Positions 1-5,416 of a stretch of 9,791 bases of DNA are shown here, one piece after another (positions within the stretch are counted from its first letter, which is position 1; each line of letters opens with the position of its first letter). The translations under genes were made by a program, and so were the position numbers. Under the pieces are notes generated by a model. It searched no databases, was not told where the DNA came from, and saw only the letters and a list, made by a program, of their open reading frames with translations. This DNA is from Pseudomonadota bacterium (GTDB lineage: Bacteria > Pseudomonadota > Alphaproteobacteria > Rhizobiales > Rhizobiaceae), in assembly GCA_023399635.1 (NCBI GenBank), contig JAEWOP010000162.1, positions 1 to 9,791 of the forward strand, given 5' to 3'.

Positions 1-1311
1 GGTATAGGTCGGCAGTGCAGCCAGGTCGATCGGAACGGCGAGGGAGGTGCCTTCGACCGGCCACCAGATCGTTTTGCCAGACCAGGTGTCGCGCCTGCTG
101 AGGAGTTCTGCAATCTTCCCTTCCGGATCCAGATGGAAGCGGCTCGCGACATCGCTGAACACCATGCCATTTATGTCGGCAGCATTCGGCCCTACCGTCT
201 TGGCAAATTCCTCGGAGATTTCGCAGAACCGGCCGTCGGCATCGATCTTCCACACGAAACGCGTTGCGCGGGCGTCTCGCCGGAAGACGAAACCTTCATC
301 AGCGGTTTCCAACGCAGGCACTTCACGCACTGGCTCATCCGTCGCCGATCCGACCCCATCATCAGGTTCTGCCGCGGGTCGGGTTGTCGATGCTGATGCA
401 GGGTCCGGCTCAGGGGCAGGGTCGAGAGGCACTTCTGTCTGGAAGGGTGCTTCAGCCTCATTTGCCTCCATCTGTGGCAGATCGAATTCTACCGCTTCGG
501 TTGACTCAAGCGGCTCTTCAAGGTCTGCCACCGCATCGATGACATCCTCGAACGGGTGATCATCGGGAGCCTGTGGGTCATCGGCCTCAACAGGCGCCCC
601 AGCGACCAGTTCTGCGTCATCACCAGCGGGAGCCTGATCCATGCCAGGAGCTGCTGCTTCGACCACGAAAAGCAGATGAAGAGCCGGATCGCTGGAAACC
701 TTCGCCATCGCTGCAGGCAGATAGCCTTTCGCGGTGGGGACCGGCCGCTTAACGAGACGGCTCGCCTCGGCTCCGGACATTGTCACCAACATCCGCGCTG
801 TCTGAGGTGTGAGCGACAGGCTGGCAAAGCCGGGCGAACTTGCCGCTATGCCACCTTCACCATCAACGACCGCGAGATGAGTGTCGGCGTCTTCCAGCCC
901 CTCGATCATGCTGCGTGCCCGATCGGCGACGGAGAGGGGAGCTAGTCCGGGAGGTGCGTGGAACAGTACGACGAGTTCGCCGTAGATTTCCGTCAGGCTG
1001 CATGAGCCCGTGACAGTGACGCGACGAAAGCCAGATGCCACGCGAATGGTCAGATTGGTCGCGTCGCCGGCTGCCTTGAGGTTGCGGCCTGCAGCTCTGA
1101 TCTGTCGGAGCGACACGTCCTGGACCAAGGGACCCTGATCCAGGAAGTCATAAACGGAGCTGTAGCCGAAGAGAGAGGCGCCACGTCCATTTGCCCAGAG
1201 AACATGCTCCATGTCCGGCGAAAACAGCACCACAGCCTCGCCTCCGGCAAAGTGCGGACGGACCTTCTCATGAACGGCAATGTCGATAAACGGATATTGG
1301 ATCATTGGCAT
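1..1311 (-). CDS. cbrA: CbrA-like PAS sensor histidine kinase, N-terminal part (runs off window)
   Basis: The reading frame is open from the ATG at 1311 to the window edge (437 codons). It begins MPMIQYPFIDIAVHEKV; a second in-frame ATG lies at 1305. An in-frame TGA at 1345-1347 excludes a longer start, and I see no clear Shine-Dalgarno. Residues 18-117 look like a PAS-type fold (VLWANGRGASLFGY). Residues about 215-335 are an acidic, Ala/Pro-rich linker. Residues from about 345 begin a second PAS domain ending in SGKTIWWPVEGTSLAVPIDL, a stretch typical of the PdhS/CbrA kinases. No signal peptide or membrane segment is seen, so it is probably cytoplasmic. The family signals to DivK and so affects CtrA; in S. 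meliloti CbrA affects succinoglycan, motility and cell cycle. The symbol rests on this sequence character and on the phasin neighbour, as I recall for SMc00776/SMc00777. The HisKA and ATPase domains are not in the window; another PdhS-type paralogue is the main alternative. Confidence 0.75.
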   Translation of the reverse strand, partial: MPMIQYPFIDIAVHEKVRPHFAGGEAVVLFSPDMEHVLWANGRGASLFGYSSVYDFLDQGPLVQDVSLRQIRAAGRNLKAAGDATNLTIRVASGFRRVTVTGSCSLTEIYGELVVLFHAPPGLAPLSVADRARSMIEGLEDADTHLAVVDGEGGIAASSPGFASLSLTPQTARMLVTMSGAEASRLVKRPVPTAKGYLPAAMAKVSSDPALHLLFVVEAAAPGMDQAPAGDDAELVAGAPVEADDPQAPDDHPFEDVIDAVADLEEPLESTEAVEFDLPQMEANEAEAPFQTEVPLDPAPEPDPASASTTRPAAEPDDGVGSATDEPVREVPALETADEGFVFRRDARATRFVWKIDADGRFCEISEEFAKTVGPNAADINGMVFSDVASRFHLDPEGKIAELLSRRDTWSGKTIWWPVEGTSLAVPIDLAALPTYT

Positions 1312-1350
1312 GGGTGGAGCCCGGGTCGCGGTGTTTGGCGGCGATCACTT

Positions 1351-1366
1351 GTTAACAGACAGTTAA
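1351..1366 (-). promoter_or_regulatory. CtrA-type box upstream of cbrA
   Basis: On the minus strand this reads TTAACTGTCTGTTAAC, which is exactly TTAA-N7-TTAAC, the full CtrA binding consensus of alphaproteobacteria. It ends 40 bp upstream of the cbrA ATG, where a core promoter would lie. It also sits between cbrA and the divergent phasin, but about 90 bp upstream of the phasin -35, so cbrA is the likelier target. Binding is inferred from the motif alone. Confidence 0.6.
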
Positions 1367-1454
1367 TAGCGGCAGCGGCCAATTAGGTCCACAAGGCGCG
1401 ACCCATATGGTGTCACAAGGTTAACAGACGTCGAGAGTGCGGCGCACAAAAAAT

Positions 1455-1483
1455 GTTGCAATGCACAATAATGCGATCTATAT
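1455..1483 (+). promoter_or_regulatory. Phasin promoter
   Basis: GTTGCA (1455-1460), 17 bp, then CTATAT (1478-1483). The -10 equals the rhizobial consensus CTATAT and the spacing is ideal for CTTGAC-N17-CTATAT; the -35 matches at three of six positions (TTG core). A start of transcription near 1490 gives a leader of about 50 nt. Because the -10 lies downstream of the ATG at 1437, this promoter also argues against the longer phasin reading frame that begins there. Confidence 0.6.
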
Positions 1484-1538
1484 AAGGGTTATGAAGCCTG
1501 GGCACTCGCTCGGCATGTATCATATAAGGAAGAATATC

Positions 1539-1985
1539 ATGGCATACCGCACTGATGACGTATTTTCCTTCACGGCTTTCGATCCGGCCAAGCTCACCGA
1601 AAGCGTCCGCGATCTTACCGAGAAGGGCGCAGCGCAATCCCGCGAGGCTTATGCCCGAATGAAGGCTGTTGCCGAGGACGCAAGCAAGACTGTCGAAACC
1701 ACCATGCAATCGGCACAAGCAGGATCCGTGGAAATTGGCTTGAAGGCTATCGAAGCGCTCCGCACCAATGCCGATCTTTCGCTATCTCATATGGAAGCTC
1801 TTCTTGGCGTCAAGTCGGTCGCTGAGTTCCTGGAGCTGCAGACCACGTTTATCCGCAAGCAGGCTGAACTGACGGTTGAGCAAGCGAAGTCTGTCCAGGA
1901 CGCGACGCGCAAGATGGCTGAAGCTGTGACCCAGCCGGGCAAGGAAGCGGCAGAGAAGGCTATGTCCACCTTCAAGGTTGCCTAA
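1539..1985 (+). CDS. phaP: Phasin (PHB granule-associated protein)
   Basis: A 148-residue protein beginning MAYRTDDVFSFTAFDPAKL. Nearly the whole chain is amphipathic helix rich in Ala, Glu and Lys without Cys or membrane segments, with the phasin signature region around residues 60-115 (IEALRTNADLSLSHMEALLG, then VAEFLELQTTFIRKQAEL). Phasins coat polyhydroxybutyrate granules and control their size and number. The start is set by AAGGAAG at 1526-1532, 6 nt before the ATG; the longer frame from 1437 would start upstream of the promoter. It is divergent from cbrA and ends in its own terminator, so it is probably monocistronic. S. meliloti has two phasins, and the one beside cbrA is, from memory, PhaP1. 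The family call is firm; which paralogue this is is less certain. Confidence 0.9.
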   Translation: MAYRTDDVFSFTAFDPAKLTESVRDLTEKGAAQSREAYARMKAVAEDASKTVETTMQSAQAGSVEIGLKAIEALRTNADLSLSHMEALLGVKSVAEFLELQTTFIRKQAELTVEQAKSVQDATRKMAEAVTQPGKEAAEKAMSTFKVA

Positions 1986-2004
1986 AGCCCAAGATGCTTG
2001 TTCG

Positions 2005-2034
2005 AAAGAGGCCGCGAAAAACGCCGGCCTCTTT
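2005..2034 (+). terminator. Phasin terminator
   Basis: A perfect 10-bp stem, AAAGAGGCCG and CGGCCTCTTT, encloses a 10-nt loop and starts 20 bp after the phasin stop. The 3' arm ends in CTTT and there is no long U tract, but the stem is GC-rich and well placed. It separates the phasin transcript from the tRNA. Confidence 0.8.
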
Positions 2035-2105
2035 AAGGCGAAGGGCTTGCAAAGTGAGCCCGATGCTCGTATTGGAGCCGCAACGGCGCCGTTAGCGTCG
2101 CTTGT

Positions 2106-2182
2106 GCGGTTGTAGCTCAGTTGGTTAGAGCGCAGGTTTGTGGCACCTGAGGTCGGAGGTTCAATTCCCCCCAACCGTACCA
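2106..2182 (+). tRNA. tRNA-His (GTG)
   Basis: A 77-nt cloverleaf with encoded CCA. Acceptor arms are 2106-2112 and 2172-2178; the D stem is GCTC/GAGC (2115-2118, 2128-2131); the anticodon stem is CAGGT/ACCTG (2133-2137, 2145-2149) with anticodon GTG at 2140-2142; the T loop is TTCAATT (2160-2166). The base before position 1 is T, so the usual G-1 is not encoded; the discriminator is A73 and the first pair is G1-U72. These are the features described for alphaproteobacterial tRNA-His, which is recognised by a divergent histidyl-tRNA synthetase. The T stem has an A51-C63 mismatch (2157 with 2169). Confidence 0.95.
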
Positions 2183-2357
2183 CTCTCTACAAAATTGTTA
2201 TTGCGTCCCAGAGAATCGCACCCAAGCACTCTGCTGCCTTTCTCTTGTCATTGAAGCAGAAGTACCTACCTGCTGAACAGCGCACCCTCAGCGCCGCGTA
2301 TTCAATAAAATCTCGAAGACATCGCTCTGGCGAATTTCTGTCGAAGGAGTTGCCCTT

Positions 2358-2603
2358 ATGTCTATTTCAATCAAGAATTTCGAACCCGCTGCGACCCATG
2401 ATGGCGCGGCCGTTCATGTCGCCGCCGCCGTTGCTGAAGCCCGTCAGGCTGTCGGCTATACGGTGGAGCAGCTTGCCGTAACCACCGGTCTAACCGTTGA
2501 CGAACTCAACGCGATCGAGAACGGTGAAGGGGCCGAGCCGTCGCTTCTGCAGCGGGTTGCGGCTGGCCTTGGACTGCCCGCTGCAGCCTTTCTCGCTGCC
2601 TGA
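2358..2603 (+). CDS. Small XRE/Cro-CI-like helix-turn-helix protein
   Basis: An 81-residue protein starting MSISIKNFEPAATHDGAAVH, with AAGGAG at 2344-2349, 8 nt before the ATG. Residues about 20-81 resemble a compact Cro/CI HTH: AEARQAVGYTVEQLAVTTGL (first helices), TVDELNAIENGEG (recognition helix and turn), and a closing helix EPSLLQRVAAGLGLPAAAFL. There is almost nothing besides the HTH, so it is either a small DNA-binding regulator or a protein that reuses the fold for contacts with other proteins. It lies 175 bp after tRNA-His and is convergent with the LysR gene, 16 bp apart. No toxin, antitoxin partner or phage gene is adjacent. Target and role are unknown; I know of no gene name. Confidence 0.8.
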   Translation: MSISIKNFEPAATHDGAAVHVAAAVAEARQAVGYTVEQLAVTTGLTVDELNAIENGEGAEPSLLQRVAAGLGLPAAAFLAA

Positions 2604-2619
2604 CTTCCACCGCCTTCAT

Positions 2620-3501
2620 TTAGATGAAGATGTGCCTTTCAGCCTGAACAAGTTCGTTCAGAAAATCCACCACGACCCTCAGCCGCATCAGATTGCGGCT
2701 GCTTTCGTGAAAAGTAGTCCAGTAGGCGCGATGGAGCATAACGTCCGGCAGAACACGGACGAGTTCCGGATACTGACGTGCGATGTAATCGTGCAGGATG
2801 CCGATCCCAGCCCCTGAACGCACTGCTTCGGTTTGGCCGATCGCACTGGAAATCTCGAAGCTCGCGTCCCAGTCGCGCAGCACCTCGCTGATGAAGTTGA
2901 GAGAGGGGGAGAAGATCAGATCCTCCACGTAGCCGATCCGGTGGTGACTGTTCAGCGCATCGATGCTGTCCGGGACGCCGTTTCGATCGAGATATCCCCG
3001 TTCCCCGTAAAGCCCGAGAGAGTAGTCGGTCAACTTGGATGAAACCAAGCGTCCTTCGGCAGGACGCTCGATCGTGATTGCTATGTCTGCCTCTCGTTGG
3101 GACAGCGAGAAGGAGCGAGGAACCGGCACGAGTTGTACTTTCAGCTGTGGGTGCCGCTCCATCAATTGTCCCAATCGCGGTGCAAGAAAGGAAACGCCAA
3201 AACCATCCGGTGCGCCGATACGGACGGTTCCCGAGATCGCCGTCCCGATCTGTCCCGTTGCCGCCTGAGCAGCAAGCATTTCGGTTTCCATGCGCTCCGC
3301 TGCACGAAGAAAAGTCTCTCCTTCTGCGGTTAACTCACAGCCGCTGGTGCGGCGATGAAGAAGCCGAGTCCCCAGTGCTTTCTCCAGTCCGCTCATGCGC
3401 CGGCCAAGCGTTGCGTGATTGATCCCGAGCCGGCGCGATGCGGCAAGAAGTTGTCCACTTCGTGCCACGGCAAGGAACAAGCGTACATCATCCCAGTCCA
3501 T
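2620..3501 (-). CDS. LysR-family transcriptional regulator
   Basis: A 293-residue protein. Residues 1-60 form the LysR winged HTH (MDWDDVRLFLAVARSGQLLA, then AASRRLGINHATLGRRMSGL, then EKALGTRLLHR). From about residue 90 it has the periplasmic-binding-like effector domain (ISGTVRIGAPDGFGVSFLAP ... ADIAITI ... QTEAVRSGAGIGILHDYIA). AGGGG at 3508-3512 lies 6 nt from the ATG. It is divergent from the methylmalonate-semialdehyde dehydrogenase gene across a 105-bp gap, the classic LysR arrangement, so it probably controls that gene and itself. The effector is unknown; a metabolite of valine or inositol breakdown is a reasonable guess only. The Pseudomonas mms operon uses an unrelated AraC-type regulator, so no symbol is given. 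Confidence 0.92.
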   Translation of the reverse strand: MDWDDVRLFLAVARSGQLLAASRRLGINHATLGRRMSGLEKALGTRLLHRRTSGCELTAEGETFLRAAERMETEMLAAQAATGQIGTAISGTVRIGAPDGFGVSFLAPRLGQLMERHPQLKVQLVPVPRSFSLSQREADIAITIERPAEGRLVSSKLTDYSLGLYGERGYLDRNGVPDSIDALNSHHRIGYVEDLIFSPSLNFISEVLRDWDASFEISSAIGQTEAVRSGAGIGILHDYIARQYPELVRVLPDVMLHRAYWTTFHESSRNLMRLRVVVDFLNELVQAERHIFI

Positions 3502-3521
3502 TTCTCGCCCCTAATGTCGTC

Positions 3522-3566
3522 ATTCGCACAACGGATACGTAAACAATCGCGTTGCCGTGTGCAAAT
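3522..3566. promoter_or_regulatory. Candidate LysR operator in the lysR-mmsA gap
   Basis: ATTCGCACA (3522-3530) and TGTGCAAAT (3558-3566) form an inverted repeat matching at 8 of 9 positions, with a 27-bp spacer, inside the divergent gap. LysR proteins bind dyads in such regions and control both directions. The wide spacing (centres 36 bp apart) would suit two dimers or a looped tetramer; this is inference from symmetry alone. Confidence 0.35.
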
Positions 3567-3606
3567 TCGGATGTAGGCTGGGGCCATAGAAGAGTGAGGA
3601 GCATCC

Positions 3607-5103
3607 ATGTACGAGATTGGCCATTTCATTGACGGAAAGCGCGTCGCCGGCTCGAGCGGGCGTACCGCCAACGTTTATAATCCTGCGACGGGCGAAGTGC
3701 AGGCCCAGGTTTCACTGGCAAGTGAGGCCGAACTGCGGGCAGCGGTTGAGAGCGCAAAATCAGCGCAGCCGGCTTGGGCGGCAACCAATCCGCAGCGACG
3801 CGCTCGTGTCTTCATGAAGTTCGTTGAGCTCTTGAACGCCAATATGCAGGAACTGGCGGAACTGCTGTCGCGGGAGCATGGCAAGACCGTTGAAGACTCG
3901 AAGGGCGACATCGTCCGCGGTCTGGAAGTGTGCGAATTCGTGATCGGCATCCCACATCTGTCGAAGAGTGAGTTCACGGAAGGGGCCGGACCGGGAATCG
4001 ACATGTATTCCATCCGTCAGCCGGTCGGTATCGGCGCCGGCATCACGCCATTCAACTTCCCCGCCATGATCCCGATGTGGATGATCGCCCCGGCGATCGC
4101 CTGCGGCAATGCCTTCATCCTGAAGCCCTCCGAGCGGGATCCGTCTGTGCCGATCCGCCTGGCTGAGTTGATGATCGAAGCTGGCTTACCGGCAGGCGTG
4201 CTTAATGTCGTGAACGGCGACAAATCGGCAGTCGACGCCATCTTGAGCGATCCTGATATCGGCGCCGTCTCCTTCGTAGGCTCCACACCGATTGCGCGTT
4301 ACGTGTACGGAACGGCTGCGATGAACGGCAAGCGTGCGCAATGCTTCGGCGGGGCGAAGAACCATATGATCATCATGCCGGACGCGGACCTGGACCAAGC
4401 GGCGAACGCCTTGATGGGCGCCGGCTACGGCTCGGCCGGTGAGCGCTGCATGGCCATTTCGGTGGCCGTTCCCGTTGGAGAGGAAACGGCCAATCGGTTG
4501 ATCGAGAAGCTGACCCCGATGGTCGAAAGCCTGCGGATCGGCCCGTATACCGATGATCAGGCCGATCTCGGCCCGGTTGTGACGAAGGAGGCGCGCGAGC
4601 GCATCCTCGGCCTGATCAACCGCGGCGTTGAAGAAGGTGCAGAGCTGGTTGTGGACGGACGTGATTTCCGGCTCCAGGGATACGAAGACGGTTATTTCGT
4701 CGGTGGCTGCCTCTTCGACCACGTGACGCCAGATATGGATATCTACAAGACCGAGATCTTTGGACCTGTCCTCTCCGTCGTCCGCGCAAGGAATTACGAA
4801 GAGGCCTTGTCGCTGCCAATGAAGCATGAATACGGCAATGGCGTTGCGATCTACACCCGCGATGGTGACGCTGCCCGTGATTTCGCAAGCCGCATCAACA
4901 TTGGCATGGTTGGCATCAACGTACCCATTCCGGTCCCTCTCGCTTACCACTCCTTCGGCGGTTGGAAGTCTTCCTCGTTCGGCGACCTGAACCAGCACGG
5001 GACGGACTCGATCAAGTTCTGGACCCGCACAAAAACAGTCACCTCCCGCTGGCCCTCTGGTATCAAGGACGGCGCAGAGTTCATCATGCCAACAATGAAG
5101 TAG
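3607..5103 (+). CDS. mmsA: Methylmalonate-semialdehyde dehydrogenase, CoA-acylating
   Basis: A 498-residue aldehyde dehydrogenase (usual family length about 500). It converts methylmalonate semialdehyde to propionyl-CoA, and malonate semialdehyde to acetyl-CoA, with NAD+ and CoA, in valine and myo-inositol catabolism in the cytosol. Visible motifs are TPFNFPAMIPMW with N150, KPSERDPS at 173-180, FVGSTPIA at 223-230, FGGAKNH at 247-253, and GSAGERCMAIS with catalytic Cys281. FGGAKNH and GERCMA mark this subfamily; the general-base Glu of hydrolytic ALDHs (ELGGK) is absent, as expected when CoA rather than water takes the acyl group. GAGGAG at 3596-3601 sets the start. It is divergent from the LysR gene and ends in a terminator, so it is separate from any other inositol gene here. 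From memory, S. meliloti calls the same locus iolA (SMc00781). Confidence 0.95.
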   Translation: MYEIGHFIDGKRVAGSSGRTANVYNPATGEVQAQVSLASEAELRAAVESAKSAQPAWAATNPQRRARVFMKFVELLNANMQELAELLSREHGKTVEDSKGDIVRGLEVCEFVIGIPHLSKSEFTEGAGPGIDMYSIRQPVGIGAGITPFNFPAMIPMWMIAPAIACGNAFILKPSERDPSVPIRLAELMIEAGLPAGVLNVVNGDKSAVDAILSDPDIGAVSFVGSTPIARYVYGTAAMNGKRAQCFGGAKNHMIIMPDADLDQAANALMGAGYGSAGERCMAISVAVPVGEETANRLIEKLTPMVESLRIGPYTDDQADLGPVVTKEARERILGLINRGVEEGAELVVDGRDFRLQGYEDGYFVGGCLFDHVTPDMDIYKTEIFGPVLSVVRARNYEEALSLPMKHEYGNGVAIYTRDGDAARDFASRINIGMVGINVPIPVPLAYHSFGGWKSSSFGDLNQHGTDSIKFWTRTKTVTSRWPSGIKDGAEFIMPTMK

Positions 5104-5107
5104 TGGG

Positions 5108-5140
5108 ATAGGGCCCGCAGCAGATTGGTGCGGGCCCTAT
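5108..5140 (+). terminator. mmsA terminator
   Basis: A perfect 11-bp stem, ATAGGGCCCGC and GCGGGCCCTAT, with an 11-nt loop, begins 4 bp after the mmsA stop. There is no clear U tract after it (CTGCTATTGATC), so termination may be incomplete and some transcripts may continue into the small gene at 5201. Confidence 0.75.
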
Positions 5141-5145
5141 CTGCT

Positions 5146-5173
5146 ATTGATCTTAATTAAACACGCTCTAATT
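5146..5173 (+). promoter_or_regulatory. Possible promoter of the small membrane protein
   Basis: ATTGAT (5146-5151), 16 bp, then CTAATT (5168-5173), a loose match to CTTGAC-N17-CTATAT. Transcription would start near 5180, inside the 5' arm of the hairpin at 5172-5197. The match is weak; expression by read-through from mmsA is the alternative. Confidence 0.25.
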
Positions 5174-5197
5174 CCCACTCCGCTCAAGGAGTGGGGA
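5172..5197 (+). promoter_or_regulatory. Hairpin covering the ribosome-binding site
   Basis: CCCACTCC (5174-5181) pairs perfectly with GGAGTGGG (5188-5195) around a 6-nt loop, and a U-G and a U-A pair (5173-5196, 5172-5197) extend it to 10 bp. The AAGGAG of the following gene (5186-5191) lies in the loop and 3' arm, so GGAG is base-paired when the hairpin forms. The stem is intact only in transcripts that begin upstream of 5172. Confidence 0.5.
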
Positions 5198-5200
5198 GCC

Positions 5201-5332
5201 ATGGTATATGAGTGGGATGAAAAGCGTGCTCGGCGGGCGTATTGGACACGCCGCGGCGTGACATTAGCGATAATCGCTGCTGCAATTGGCGGCTCGGCCT
5301 GGATTGCATCGGCGATTGGCTTCAGCTTTTGA
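5201..5332 (+). CDS. 43-residue single-pass membrane protein, unknown function
   Basis: The protein starts MVYEWDEKRARRAYWTRRG and ends in a hydrophobic helix at residues about 19-40 (GVTLAIIAAAIGGSAWIASA). The N-terminus is short and strongly basic, so under the positive-inside rule it should face the cytoplasm, with the C-terminus at or near the periplasm. AAGGAG at 5186-5191 is 9 nt from this ATG; a longer frame from a TTG at 5147 has no ribosome-binding site and runs through the hairpin, so I reject it. It lies 97 bp after mmsA and is convergent with fbpA. From memory, S. meliloti has a small membrane protein in the same place (SMc00782), which supports it as real. I do not recognise a family or function. 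Confidence 0.7.
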   Translation: MVYEWDEKRARRAYWTRRGVTLAIIAAAIGGSAWIASAIGFSF

Positions 5333-5373
5333 CAGGCTGTTTGGGGTAATTGTGGTCACGCCGTAAAAGAAGA

Positions 5374-5395
5374 GGGCCGGCATCGATGCCGACCC
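5374..5395 (-). terminator. fbpA terminator
   Basis: On the minus strand GGGTCGGCAT pairs with ATGCCGGCCC, including one U-G wobble, followed at once by TCTTCTTTTA. On the plus strand the same position is a C-A mismatch and the U-rich side is lost, so the element works mainly for fbpA. The tip is tight; the innermost pairs probably open to make a loop of four or more bases. Confidence 0.7.
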
Positions 5396-5416
5396 GTTTC
5401 ATTTCTTGGCGCTTGC

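Noticed and set aside
1437..1538. N-terminal extension of the phasin from the ATG at 1437
   Set aside because: The likely -10 (1478-1483) lies downstream of that ATG, and a good ribosome-binding site precedes the ATG at 1539.
1782..2183. Minus-strand frame of 133 codons across the phasin end and tRNA-His (begins MVRLGGIEPPTSG)
   Set aside because: This is the well-known false translation of a tRNA read backwards, continued through the phasin gene in antisense; no ribosome-binding site.
2140..2481. Plus-strand frame of 113 codons starting inside tRNA-His
   Set aside because: It begins within the tRNA, lacks a start signal and overlaps the better-supported HTH gene in another frame.
2106..2603. 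Possible integrated element next to tRNA-His
   Set aside because: No integrase, no direct repeat of the tRNA 3' end is visible downstream, and the following genes are ordinary chromosomal genes.
2614..2629. CTTCAT-TTAG-ATGAAG hairpin between the convergent HTH and LysR genes
   Set aside because: Only 6 AT-rich pairs, no U tract on either strand, and it overlaps the LysR stop codon; too weak to call a terminator.
4186..4998. Minus-strand frame of 270 codons antisense to mmsA
   Set aside because: Fully inside a conserved gene on the other strand, with no recognisable domain; GC-rich genes often leave the antisense frame open.
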